Of a stretch of DNA of 64,000 bases, positions 34,242 to 43,207 are shown piece by piece. The stretch's first letter is position 1; each line of letters begins with the position of its first letter. Both the position numbers and the translations under genes were made by a program. Below the pieces are notes generated by a model. That model had not been told where the DNA came from and did no database searches. It worked only from the letters and a program-made list of their open reading frames with translations. Source of the stretch: Geobacillus stearothermophilus ATCC 12980 (lineage in GTDB: Bacteria > Bacillota > Bacilli > Bacillales > Anoxybacillaceae); assembly GCF_030369615.1 (NCBI RefSeq), contig NZ_CP128494.1, positions 592,001 to 656,000 on the forward strand. Reading direction: 5' to 3'.

Positions 34242-35763
34242 AGCGCAGTTCGGCATGGTCATGAACTTGGATAAGTGCATTGGCTGCCATACGTGCAGTA
34301 TTACATGCAACAACACATGGACGAATCGTCCCGGGGCGGAGTATATGTGGTGGAACAACGTGGAAACGAAACCGGGCATTGGCTACCCGAAAGAATGGGA
34401 AAACCAAGACTTGCACAAAGGCGGCTGGGTGCTTAAAGACGGGAAGCTTGAGCTGCGCGCCGGCGGCCGGGTGAACAAACTGTTAAACATTTTTTATAAC
34501 CCCGATATGACAGTGATCGACGACTACTATGAGCCGTGGACATATGACTATGAACAGCTGATCAACCGTCCGGAAGGGGAGCATCAGCCTGTCGCCCGGC
34601 CAAAATCGCAGCTGACCGGCGAATATATGGACATTACATGGGGACCGAACTGGGAGGACGATTTGGCCGGGGTTTACGAAACAGGGACGCGCGATCCGAA
34701 CATCAAAGGGATCGAAGAGAAGGTGAAATTTGAATTCGAACAAACGTTTATGATGTATTTGCCGCGCATTTGCGAGCATTGTTTAAACCCGCCTTGCGTC
34801 TCGTCCTGTCCGTCAGGGGCGATTTATAAGCGGGATGAGGACGGCATTGTGCTCGTCGACCATGACGCGTGCCGGAGCTGGCGTTTTTGCGTGACCGGCT
34901 GCCCGTATAAGAAGGTGTATTTTAACTGGAAAACGCATAAAGCGGAGAAATGCACGTTTTGTTTTCCGCGCATCGAAGCGGGGATGCCGACGGTTTGTTC
35001 AGAAACGTGCGTCGGCCGGCTGCGCTATATCGGCATTGTGTTTTACGATTTGGACCAAGTGGAGGCAGCCGCCTCGGTGCAAGATGAAAAAGAACTGTAC
35101 CACGCCCATTTGCGCATCTTTTTAAATCCGTACGATCCGGAAGTCATCGAGGCGGCGCGTGCGGCCGGATATACGGACGACTGGATCGAAGCGGCGCAGC
35201 GCTCGCCTGTCTATAAACTCGCTGTTGAGCAGCAAATTGCGCTCCCACTTCACCCGGAATATCGCACGCTGCCAATGGTTTGGTACATTCCACCGTTAAG
35301 CCCGATCATGGGGGCGTTTGACGGCGGACTGGACGATATTAACCCGCATGTCGTCTTTCCGGCGATTGACCAAATGCGCATTCCGATTGAGTATTTGGCT
35401 CATTTGTTGGCCGCTGGTGACACTAATGTCATCCGCACAGTGTTGAAAAAAATGGTGGCTATGCGCAGCTACATGAGGGCGGTAAACTTAGGAAAAGAAC
35501 CAGACCGGAGTATTCTCGAGAAAGTGGGAATGGATGAACATACGGTCAAGGAAATGTATAAGCTCTCGGCTGTCGCGAAATATTCCGACCGGTATGTCAT
35601 TCCGTCTTCCCATCGGGAGAAGGCCGGCAATGCGTTTTACGGTCAAGGGACAGCCGGCTATGCGTTTATGGAGTCTTGTTCTGGCTGCTCTCAATATGAT
35701 GCAGACAGTTTTCACCAATTTTATTGGGGGGATGAGGATGGAAGAACATCAGAAACTGTTTAA
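34231..35763 (+). CDS. narH: Respiratory nitrate reductase beta subunit NarH
   Basis: A 510-residue electron-transfer subunit with four Fe-S clusters. Cysteine groups: CIGCHTCSITC (Cys16, 19, 22, 26), CEHCLNPPCVSSCPSG, CRSWRFCVTGCPYKK and CTFCFPRIEAG...VCSETC. The tryptophan in CRSWRFC replaces a cysteine, which gives the 3Fe-4S cluster; the usual glycine before it is a serine here. The start is a TTG at 34231 inside the end of narG, with AAAGGAGAGG in front, so translation is coupled. It passes electrons from NarI heme to NarG. Confidence 0.96.
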   Translation: MRVRAQFGMVMNLDKCIGCHTCSITCNNTWTNRPGAEYMWWNNVETKPGIGYPKEWENQDLHKGGWVLKDGKLELRAGGRVNKLLNIFYNPDMTVIDDYYEPWTYDYEQLINRPEGEHQPVARPKSQLTGEYMDITWGPNWEDDLAGVYETGTRDPNIKGIEEKVKFEFEQTFMMYLPRICEHCLNPPCVSSCPSGAIYKRDEDGIVLVDHDACRSWRFCVTGCPYKKVYFNWKTHKAEKCTFCFPRIEAGMPTVCSETCVGRLRYIGIVFYDLDQVEAAASVQDEKELYHAHLRIFLNPYDPEVIEAARAAGYTDDWIEAAQRSPVYKLAVEQQIALPLHPEYRTLPMVWYIPPLSPIMGAFDGGLDDINPHVVFPAIDQMRIPIEYLAHLLAAGDTNVIRTVLKKMVAMRSYMRAVNLGKEPDRSILEKVGMDEHTVKEMYKLSAVAKYSDRYVIPSSHREKAGNAFYGQGTAGYAFMESCSGCSQYDADSFHQFYWGDEDGRTSETV

Positions 35764-36298
35764 ACTCGCTTCCATTTTGTTGCAGTATCCGGAACGAGAA
35801 TGGCTCGAAGACGAGCAGCTGTTTTATGAAATTTCTAAGCTCGCCAGCCATGCGGTCCGCAAACGCTTTTTACAGTTTCTCGACTACGCAAAAACAAAAA
35901 CGATCGACGAGCTGTGTGAGCTCTATGTGACAACCTTTGATTTGAGCGATCGAACGACGATGTATCTCACGTATTACTTGTTTGGCGACCAAAAGGAGCG
36001 CGGCCAAGCGTTGTTAAAACTAAAAGAGGCATTTCGGAGCGCTGGTTTGGAACTCGAAGGAGATGAGCTGCCAGATTACTTGCCGCTTATGCTCGAGTTT
36101 GCCGCTGTCGCTCCGGCCAACGACGCAAAAAACGTCCTTCTCGCCCACCACAAAGCCATCAAGGGGTTGGCGGACAGGCTGCAGGAGGTTAACCACCCGT
36201 ATTTCTTTGTTTTGGACGGCTGTCTTGCAGGCATGGGCGCATTTCTGGAAGAAACAAATGGGGCGGATATTCCAATGAGAGCGGAGGAGGCCACATGA
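35738..36298 (+). CDS. narJ: Nitrate reductase maturation chaperone NarJ
   Basis: A 186-residue helical TorD-family chaperone that holds apo-NarGH until the molybdenum cofactor and clusters are inserted. Conserved features include LLQYPEREWLED at the N-terminus and DELPDYLPLMLEF. The gene begins within the end of narH. I prefer the ATG at 35738, six bases after GGGGGG, over the ATG at 35732, which touches that site. Its stop overlaps the narI start (ATGA). Confidence 0.94.
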   Translation: MEEHQKLFKLASILLQYPEREWLEDEQLFYEISKLASHAVRKRFLQFLDYAKTKTIDELCELYVTTFDLSDRTTMYLTYYLFGDQKERGQALLKLKEAFRSAGLELEGDELPDYLPLMLEFAAVAPANDAKNVLLAHHKAIKGLADRLQEVNHPYFFVLDGCLAGMGAFLEETNGADIPMRAEEAT

Positions 36299-36987
36299 CG
36301 TTGCTTGACCAGTTCCTTTGGGTGATCTATCCGTATATTATGTTGACATTATTTGTTGCCGGCCATATTTACCGTTACAATACTGATCAGTTTGGCTGGT
36401 CGGCGAAGTCAAGCGAGTTTCTTGAGAAACGGCGGTTGCGTTGGGGAAGCGTTCTGTTTCATTGGGGCATTCTCTTCGTGTTTCTTGGCCATGTTGCCGG
36501 CATTTTAGTTCCAAAGGCATTTTATGAATCAATCGGGATTACAGAGGAGATGTACCATTTTGGGGCGGTCTGGTTTGGCGGCGCTGCCGGGATTGCGACC
36601 GTGATCGGGGTAGTCTTGCTTTTATGGCGGCGGTTGAGCGTTCGCCGTCTTCTCCGCCATAGCAGCAAAAGCGATCTTGTTGTATTGCTGCTATTAACGA
36701 TAGTCATTTTGACAGGGTTTACAAATACGGTTGGATATACAGCGACCGGTGGGACGTTTGACTATCGGGATACGATCGGCCCTTGGTTTCGCGGTATTTT
36801 AACGTTTCGGCCGCTGCCGCAGCTCGTCAGCGATGCGCCGATTGGATTTCAAATTCATATTCTCTCTGCCTTGCTGTTATTTGGCATTTGGCCGTTCACC
36901 CGTCTCGTGCATGTATGGAGCGTCCCGCTGACGTATTTAAACCGGCATTACGTCGTCTATCGCCGGATGCGGGCGAAAAAAATTTAG
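36295..36987 (+). CDS. narI: Respiratory nitrate reductase gamma subunit NarI
   Basis: A 230-residue membrane subunit with five helices and two b-type hemes that oxidises quinol and feeds NarH. Heme-ligand histidines lie in FVAGHIYRY, VLFHWGILFVFLGHVAG, and the C-terminal IGFQIHILSALLLFGIWPFTRLVH. The start codon overlaps the narJ stop. It ends the operon; a hairpin follows. Confidence 0.96.
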   Translation: MTLLDQFLWVIYPYIMLTLFVAGHIYRYNTDQFGWSAKSSEFLEKRRLRWGSVLFHWGILFVFLGHVAGILVPKAFYESIGITEEMYHFGAVWFGGAAGIATVIGVVLLLWRRLSVRRLLRHSSKSDLVVLLLLTIVILTGFTNTVGYTATGGTFDYRDTIGPWFRGILTFRPLPQLVSDAPIGFQIHILSALLLFGIWPFTRLVHVWSVPLTYLNRHYVVYRRMRAKKI

Positions 36988-36993
36988 TGAAAG

Positions 36994-37048
36994 AGCGGGG
37001 CTGTCCGCAAAGGGCTAGTTGGCAACCCTTGTAGGGCAGCCCGCTAAG
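36994..37048 (+). terminator. Terminator of the nar operon
   Basis: GCGGGGCTGTCC pairs imperfectly with GGGCAGCCCGC around an inner AGGG...CCCT stem. There is only a weak T run. Confidence 0.6.
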
Positions 37049-37058
37049 TTTGTCTAGT

Positions 37059-37757
37059 TCAATCAATGCAGCAAATATCCGCCGGACAGTCTTCGCATTG
37101 AATTTCCGTTTTCAAATAGTTTAAATCATGAACCGTAATTTTCCCCCGCTTCATCGAGATAATCCCTTCCTGTTTTAACGCATTGAGCATCCGGTTGACG
37201 CTTTCGCGCGTTGTGCCGCAAAAGTTGGCCAAGTCTTGGTTTTTTAACGTTACGTCAATGAAGATACTTCCATCTTCAAGCGGGACGCCATAACTGTTGC
37301 ATAAACGAATGAGTGTTGAATAGAGCGCCCCTTTTTTGCCGTGCATGATAAGATCGCGAAACTTCGTCTGCGTCCGCCGGACATGCTTGCTGATCCAGCG
37401 CATATATTCAAGGGTAAGGGGCGGATTGATCAGCAGCTGCTGTTCCAGTTCCTCTTTGTTTATGACTGCCGCTTCGCCTGGCTCTATTACCTTGGCCGTC
37501 AACAAGTAGCGTGCATCGTTCGTAAACAGCGTCAGCTCGCCGACGATTTCCCCGCTTCCGCAAATGCGGAAGCACATTTCTTTTCCGTTCGGGCAAATTT
37601 TGCTCACTTGCACTTTGCCGGAAAGAATCAAGTACAGCTCATTGGCCGGCATCCCTTCTTGGAACAAAAAGGAGTGCTTGCGAAGTGGAATCACTTTTTT
37701 CGACGATTGCAACAAAGAACGTAAATGGGGAAAATATCCATTCACTGCAGCTTCCAT
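37059..37757 (-). CDS. fnr: Oxygen-responsive regulator Fnr, copy B
   Basis: 232 residues, nearly identical to copy A at 18910-19608, with differences such as Thr for Met in HVRRTQ(T/M)KFRD and a final Asp instead of Glu. The C-terminal cluster motif CEDCPADICC is unchanged, so both copies should be active. It lies right behind narGHJI, the order expected for an undamaged island. The start is the ATG at 37755-37757 by the same argument as for copy A. Confidence 0.95.
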   Translation of the reverse strand: MEAAVNGYFPHLRSLLQSSKKVIPLRKHSFLFQEGMPANELYLILSGKVQVSKICPNGKEMCFRICGSGEIVGELTLFTNDARYLLTAKVIEPGEAAVINKEELEQQLLINPPLTLEYMRWISKHVRRTQTKFRDLIMHGKKGALYSTLIRLCNSYGVPLEDGSIFIDVTLKNQDLANFCGTTRESVNRMLNALKQEGIISMKRGKITVHDLNYLKTEIQCEDCPADICCID

Positions 37758-37788
37758 CGATAGCCCCTCCATTCATTCAGCTATTTCT

Positions 37789-37831
37789 ATTGTAAAAATC
37801 ATCACAGCGGGAGAGAGTGAAAAAAATCACC
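37789..37831 (-). promoter_or_regulatory. Self-controlled fnr promoter (copy B)
   Basis: The same arrangement as copy A: box 37816-37831 and reverse-strand TACAAT at 37789-37794. Confidence 0.7.
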
Positions 37832-37899
37832 GGTTACTGTTTTTTTGTGCGAGGCGTCACAATTTTTTTCTAAATTGGTTTTTCCTTTTTCTATGTTAC

Positions 37900-37942
37900 A
37901 ATGTGAGTAGCATCACAGCATTCTACTGTTTGTTTTCGTATG
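37900..37942 (+). promoter_or_regulatory. Former modB promoter, now pointing into an IS
   Basis: TGTGAGTAGCATCACA (about 37900-37915) and TATGGT (about 37937-37942) repeat the modB promoter of copy A, but 26 bases further an ISLre2-type element begins. modB and moaA of copy B are now 11 kb away in inverted orientation. Confidence 0.8.
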
Positions 37943-37967
37943 GTAAAAGGGAGACGGAACAGAGAGA

Positions 37968-39675
37968 GAGTCAGTCAAGACTTTGTGGAGAACATTTTTT
38001 CTGTTCACTACGGGTGTTGTCAATCACTAGTTATAGAACCATTTTCAGGAATTGATATCGTAAGCGCTTTCGGACTCTCATCCCTCATCTTGAAGTGATG
38101 ATATTGTATTCCATTTTTTTACACCCAACCAAAATCCCGAAGCGCCGACAACGCTTGATGGATCGGCGTCCCGGATGACCGCTGCAGACACGGTAGATTC
38201 TGACGCACCACATCTGCCCACAACCGTCCTGCCTTCCGTTTGGCCTGTTCAACCCGCTTGGACTTCGTCGAGGCCGAGGCTGCCGTTCGGGTCTCTTCTT
38301 CCTCCACCAACTGCCCATTTCTCCGCCAAATGCCGTCGATTCGGGCTGCCATCGCCCTCAGAAACGCCCGAAGCCCTTGGTCTTTCCAGCTGCGGCGGGA
38401 TTTCACCCGATGCGCAAACCGGCTCATCACGCTCTCGGCGTGGCCCATCGGACGCATGCCGGTCGTCTCCACCCCTTGCTCCGACAGCCACTCCCGATCG
38501 TCCCGGATGCATCCCGGCATCGACTCGATCCGGCGGATCATGGCAGCCATCTGCTTCTCTTTCGCTTCGTCCTCCAACGTGCCGACCGCGCTGTTCAGCT
38601 CGACCAAAAGTCCTTCTTCGTCTTGTTTCGCCAGCTTCCTCCGCACCTCCCGCCAACGCGGATGGCCGGACAGACACTGACGCAGCTCCCGCGCCACATG
38701 AAATCGATCCAGCTGAAAGCACGCCCGCTTCCCAAAATACTCCCGGCAGGCCGTGATCCACGACGCCGCGTCGCCGTTGATGATCAAAAGGTCCCGGCAC
38801 GGATCATAGGCATATTCGTTCATCAGCCACTCTTCAAACCGTTCCCACACGTCTCCCGCCCCTTCATGGAGGTAGTGGCGCCGGTTCACGAGCTCGAGCT
38901 GCGAACCGTTTCGTTTCCATCCCTCGTGAACCGCCAGGATTTTCTCTTCTTTCGCCCGTTTCCCTTTCCCCTGGCGGGAAATAAACAGTCCATCCGCCTC
39001 CACAAACAGCACCCGGCCGTGCCGTTGGGAAACAGGGCGGTGCAGCGAGACAGGGGCCTCCAGCACCAGTTGGCGAATCGCCTCGTGGCTTAGGACCGCA
39101 TACCCCACGATCGACTCCAACGTACGGGCCGCTTTGCGGTAGGAAGAGCACTCTACGGCCAACTCGACCGCCGTTTCCTCGAGGCAAGGGCTGATCGACT
39201 GCGCTCCATCAAAGCCCAGTTCGGCATCCAGCAAGAAGGTATACGCCCCCGCCTGCCGATCATAGTAGTAGTTCCGTCGGAACGTCACTTCTCCAAACAG
39301 CGTTTGGATCGTGGTCGGCCGTTTGTCTTTCAGCTGATACCGGCGCTTGTCCCGCGCTTCCGCCAGTTGTTGATCAATCTCCTCCAAAAGGGTCGCCAAC
39401 AAGACAGCGAACACCTTTTGAAGAGTTCTGACTAATTGTTCCTCCAGCTCTTTTAATAAAGGCCATTCTGTGGTAAGATGTTTCATGGACTCTCTCCCTC
39501 TTGTTTTATGGATGTTGGTCATCACCATCATAGCAGGGAGAGAGTCCTTTTTGCATGACATTTGCTTTTTTCTACCGCGCTTCGCTTGGTGGCCCCGACG
39601 AGCGTCGTGAACAAAAGTTCGCAACCCTCGTCGGGGATCATTTCGGAATGTCACCCACAAATATTTTACTCACAC
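37968..39675 (-). mobile_element. ISLre2-type insertion sequence, left copy (about 1708 bp)
   Basis: The ends GAGTCAGTCAAGACTTTGTGG and GTGTGAGTAAAATATTTGTGG form inverted repeats of about 29 bases sharing TTTGTGG and ACATT. It is almost identical to, and inverted relative to, the copy at 49374-51082. Left flank GAACAGAGAGA is found again next to the other copy. A hairpin of the CCCCGACGAG/CTCGTCGGGG type lies between the end and the transposase start. Confidence 0.88.
38119..39486 (-). CDS. ISLre2-family (UPF0236) transposase, left copy
   Basis: A 455-residue transposase starting MKHLTTEWPLLKELEEQL. The family core includes LFVEADGLFISRQ, INGDAASWITACREYF and FQLDRFHVARELRQCL, which hold probable catalytic aspartates. 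The ATG at 39484-39486 has AGGGAGAG in front. The frame is intact and identical in sequence to the right copy, so both may still be active. Confidence 0.9.
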   Translation of the reverse strand: MKHLTTEWPLLKELEEQLVRTLQKVFAVLLATLLEEIDQQLAEARDKRRYQLKDKRPTTIQTLFGEVTFRRNYYYDRQAGAYTFLLDAELGFDGAQSISPCLEETAVELAVECSSYRKAARTLESIVGYAVLSHEAIRQLVLEAPVSLHRPVSQRHGRVLFVEADGLFISRQGKGKRAKEEKILAVHEGWKRNGSQLELVNRRHYLHEGAGDVWERFEEWLMNEYAYDPCRDLLIINGDAASWITACREYFGKRACFQLDRFHVARELRQCLSGHPRWREVRRKLAKQDEEGLLVELNSAVGTLEDEAKEKQMAAMIRRIESMPGCIRDDREWLSEQGVETTGMRPMGHAESVMSRFAHRVKSRRSWKDQGLRAFLRAMAARIDGIWRRNGQLVEEEETRTAASASTKSKRVEQAKRKAGRLWADVVRQNLPCLQRSSGTPIHQALSALRDFGWV

Positions 39676-39793
39676 TCAGAAGTTCAATCAAGTATACTTT
39701 CCAATGTTGCTATTTCCATACCACTAATTTGCCCCTTCTTTTAGCGGATCTCGCTGACTGGCAACGGTCTTCCTAATAGATATCCTTGTCCTA

Positions 39794-40031
39794 TATAGAT
39801 GCAACGAAATCGTTTAACATATCCTTGACGGAAAAGTGGCTCATCCATTTTTGACTGTCGAAGGCAAGCCACACGCTTGCCTTCGTCACGCCTTAGCGTG
39901 ACGGAAGACCGAACAACGACTCGCTTCACAGACCCATTCATGGGTCTTTAAGCGGCGTTGTTCGGTCACTCGACAGTCGGATGCAATGACCGGCAAAGAC
40001 GAAAAATGTTAAAGCTTTAAATTGCATCTAT
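39794..40031. mobile_element. MITE-like element 1 (about 238 bp)
   Basis: Bounded by TATAGATGCAA and its inverse TTGCATCTA, flanked by TA, with no gene. Inside are nested hairpins (GACTGTCGAAGGCAAGC with a later ACTCGACAGTC; GACCGAACAACG with CGTTGTTCGGTC). The shorter relative at 51766-51930 is in the opposite orientation. The ends resemble those of the IS630 element next door. Confidence 0.75.
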
Positions 40032-40128
40032 CCTGAAAACACCATTTAAGACAAAAAACGGGGCCCACCTAGCCTTCGGAATCGGATTCCAAAGGAAGGT
40101 ATTTCAGTATATATATGGTTAATAAGTG

Positions 40129-40675
40129 CTATGCACTCGTTTTTTCTAGTTTCACTTCGTACCCTAACCCCTCTAATCGTTTCACCGTTTGACGCACGAT
40201 GCTCGCTTCTCGCTGCCGATCCCAGTAGTCGGCTCCCAACTCTCTATACGGTTCCTTTCGAGTTAAGATGTAATAGATCATTTCTAAAATCGTTCTCCCG
40301 ACCGCGACACTCGCTCGATTTGCTCCTCTTCGTTTGGCGATCCGATGATACTTGGCCGATAGGTACGTGTTCTTCGTTCGGGCGGCGGCACGGGCGCATT
40401 CCACGAGGCACGACCTTAGCTTCTTGTTCCCTTTCCTCGTTCGACCTGACAACCGTTTCCCTGCACTCTCATGATTCCCGGGAGCCATTCCGGCCCATGA
40501 GGCCAAGTGCGCGGCGGTAGGGAACCGGCTCATGTCCGTCCCGATTTCCGCTACAATTTGTTCCGCGCTTTGCCGCCCCACTCCCGGGATCGTATCGATG
40601 AGCTCCAGCGCTTCATGAAAAGGGCTCGTTCGTTCCTCGATTTCTCGATCCAACCGAGCAATCGCTTCATCTATA
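40129..40675 (-). pseudogene. IS110-family transposase fragment, cut by an IS630 insertion
   Basis: Reading leftwards from 40675, DEAIARLDREIEERTSPFHE to KRLEGLGYEVKLEKTSA matches the fragment at 28430-29181. The gene is cut at 40675 by the IS630 end; the part before it is not found on the other side. The non-coding tail 40030-40128 matches 29182-29275. Confidence 0.85.
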
Positions 40676-41858
40676 TACATGCTCATTGAAAAGTTAACCT
40701 TCGCATAAGCGGTGCCCACTCTGGTTATACTGCTCCTAAGGAAAAGCATGGGAAAGGATCGGAATTCTGCATGAAACGTCTCAACATCACCGACAACCAT
40801 GGATGGACGCCCCGGAAACTCCGCAAGCAGGAACGGAAGATCAAAAACGCTCATCTCCGCCAACGTGTGATGGCCGTCCGCCTGGTCATGGAAGGCTATT
40901 TGGGCAAAGACGTGGCCTCCATGGTCAACGTGTGCCGCCAAACCGTTTCCCATTATGTGTCGCTGTTTAACGAAGGGGGCCTGGAACTCCTGCTTCATCG
41001 GGATTTTGCCCCTGGGCGGGAGCCGTTTCTCACCGAAGAACAGCAGGAAGAGATCAAACACCTTGTGTTGACCACGACACCCGCGGAGCTGGGCTGGGGC
41101 ATCGCTTCGGCGTGGAATACGAAGATCCTTCAATCCTATGTACACCACCATTATGGCATCTCCATGTCCCGCGAAGCCTTGCGAAAACTCTTGCATCGAA
41201 AAGGGCTTTCGTGGACCCGGCCGACTTACACGTTGGCGAAAGGAGATCCGGATCGGCAAAAACACTTCGAAAAACAAATGGATCTAATAAAAAAAACTTA
41301 ATCGATCCAGATTCCGTCCTGTTGTACATCGATGAAACGCATATCCGACCGTATCATGTGTTGCGTACGACATGGTCAGAGGTTGGCCGTCAAAAGCAAG
41401 TGCCAACGTTCGGCCATCATGCTCACGTATCGCTGTTTGACGCCGTTAACGTCCATGATGGCGAAACAGTTCTTTATCAAGCAGGAGCGGCCAATGCGAC
41501 AACGTTTTTGGATTTCCTGCGGGTTCTCAAAGAGCGTTACCCGGATCGTCTCATCGTCTTGGTGCTGGATAACGCCCGAATTCATCATGCCAAAATGGTG
41601 AGAGAGTTTTTGCGGGAAGAAGGACGGAGTTTTCACTTCATTTACCTTCTTCCGTATTCTCCGCAACTGAACCCGATCGAACGCTTGTGGAAATGGCTGA
41701 AAGACACTGTCATTGCCAATGTGTTTCACAAAGATCAAAACGATATCGCCCAAGCCATTGCCCGGTTTGTGGACTACATCCATGAACGCCCGAAGGAAGT
41801 GCTACAACGCCTAGGGTGTGCAGTGTAATCCAGAAGTTAACTTTTCAAGGTGCATCTA
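40676..41858 (+). mobile_element. IS630-family element (about 1183 bp)
   Basis: Ends TACATGCTCATTGAAAAGTT and, inverted, TAGATGCACCTTGAAAAGTT share GCxxxTTGAAAAGTTAAC-like sequence and are flanked by TA at 40674 and 41859, the target of the IS630/Tc1 group. It sits in the IS110 fragment. Confidence 0.82.
40771..41828 (+). CDS. IS630 transposase made by -1 frameshifting
   Basis: Two overlapping frames. The first (40771-41301, 176 residues) has the helix-turn-helix part (MAVRLVMEGYLGKDVASMVN). The second, joined at about 41290, has the DDE core: LLYIDETHIRPY, LVLDNARIHHAK and SPQLNPIERLWKWLK. The junction has eight A at 41289-41296 read ATA AAA AAA ACT; slipping back one base gives AAA AAA AAC TTA and continues to 41828. 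This is the slippery pattern used by many ISs. The joined protein of about 350 residues has the normal IS630 length. Confidence 0.85.
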
Positions 41859-41957
41859 TATAGAACGGTTTCGTTTGCGTGTATTTCTGGAGTGTACAGG
41901 GAACACTACAAGCAGTCAGGCTGCCTAAGCGCTCTCTTCTTCCGCTATCGGTATGAT

Positions 41958-42013
41958 AGTTGGTAGAATGGAACCCGTCAAGGAAAGCACTTGACTGTTT
42001 CCATTCTACCAAC
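41958..42013. repeat. Long hairpin of unknown role
   Basis: GTTGGTAGAATGGAA pairs with TTCCATTCTACCAAC, and an inner GTCAAG pairs with CTTGAC. There is no T run. The rest of 41859-42240 is AT-rich and empty except for a TATAAT-like box near 42190 before the next gene. Confidence 0.6.
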
Positions 42014-42240
42014 TTCGTGGTCTTTATGCGGAAGAAGGATCCTGACTGATGAACCTATTTCATCCAGCTAACATGTCTCTAGGATTGAGTAGAAATCACA
42101 GAAAATGGTGAAGACCCATTTATGATTTTTTTAACACATTATATTTAAAAATAATACCAAAATTGGATACGTATATTAGTAGTTAATGCTATAATTATAT
42201 TATGTAGAATAAATAATAATACGAGAGAGGTATCAGTAAG

Positions 42241-42657
42241 ATGATCACAAAAGAACAAGGGTTACAAGCAATTCAAGAGTACCTAACAGAAAACGAGATA
42301 GTTGAACACACAGCTATTGCGCATTATAAATACGAGAATAGTCTTGCTGGTCTAGCTGGTATAGGTTCCACTTATGGTGTTCCAGTTCAAGGAATTCTTG
42401 TATCGACTAATTCGAGATTACTATTCTACGGAGAAGTAATAAAATCTATACCCGTTTTTGTTGACATTAAATATACAGATATCAATCGTATAGAAGAAAA
42501 GAAAATGAATTATGGTTTATTGAAGTCTATCCCTGCAATTATTGTTTCTCATAAAGAGACAGAAACATTTACAACCCAGGGAAATCCCGACGAATTTTCT
42601 AAGCTAAAATCCTTCTTTGAATTAGTCAAAAAGAAAGTAGCTTCTCAGCAAAACTGA
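42241..42657 (+). CDS. PH-domain-like small protein (138 aa)
   Basis: A 138-residue protein with ILVSTNSRLLFYGEVIKSIP and FVDIKYTDINRIEEKK, the pattern of the bacterial PH (YdbT/YvbH-like) domain that responds to stress or lipid in ways not well known. It starts at ATG 42241 behind GAGAGAGG. Base composition is clearly more AT-rich than the nar genes, which suggests transfer from another Bacillaceae. Confidence 0.7.
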   Translation: MITKEQGLQAIQEYLTENEIVEHTAIAHYKYENSLAGLAGIGSTYGVPVQGILVSTNSRLLFYGEVIKSIPVFVDIKYTDINRIEEKKMNYGLLKSIPAIIVSHKETETFTTQGNPDEFSKLKSFFELVKKKVASQQN

Positions 42658-42873
42658 AGTGTTTATTGTCAACAAAAATGTACAGTTTGACAATTAAGCG
42701 TATGTATCTATTCTACATAATTATAAATTTGTCTTGACAATCATAATAAACTAGCTTACGTACAAAACCACATCGCTTGCTCTTTTAAGTAAAATCTTAA
42801 CAGGTTCCGTGTCAAGTAACGTGATATATGCGTTAATATTCATTCAAACACTCCTCTATTCTATCACAAAAAA

Positions 42874-42911
42874 TAAGTAAAACCATCTGTGTCCACAGAT
42901 GGTTTTACTTA
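42874..42911. terminator. Bidirectional terminator hairpin
   Basis: AAGTAAAACCATCTGTG pairs with CACAGATGGTTTTACTT around TC. A-rich before and T-rich after, so it can work in both directions. Confidence 0.75.
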
Positions 42912-42974
42912 CTAAAACGGATAAATTATTATCTGTTAGTTGCATTGTTTTAGAAATTTAAACAGAGTAAACTA

Positions 42975-43022
42975 TACCCGTGGTGCTAGTTGAGCGCTAA
43001 AGCTCAACTAGCACCACGGGTT
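42975..43022. repeat. Perfect 20-bp-arm hairpin
   Basis: ACCCGTGGTGCTAGTTGAGC and its exact complement around GCTAAA, followed by TTT. Probably a terminator at the end of the AT-rich island. Nothing else is seen in 42658-43207. Confidence 0.75.
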
Positions 43023-43207
43023 TCCCTTCTTTCTTTATTTGAGAACGAGTATAGAAGAAAGAGGTAGGCTTTTGAAACGACCCTTTGCAAAACCGTTACA
43101 AGGAATTCACGCCCATTTCACATCATGCTTGTGCCATAAAAAAGCAATCCCGCCTAACCAAACGAAAAACCCCAAACGGTCATGGATGCCTCCCGTTTGG
43201 GGTTCGT

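Noticed and set aside
38377..39093. 238-codon frame opposite the ISLre2-type transposase (and its twin at 49957-50673)
   Set aside because: Shadow frame; the transposase on the other strand has the conserved motifs.
40129..41277. 382-codon reverse frame that looks like one long protein
   Set aside because: Its first half is antisense to the IS630 gene and its second half is the IS110 fragment; a chance fusion at the insertion point.
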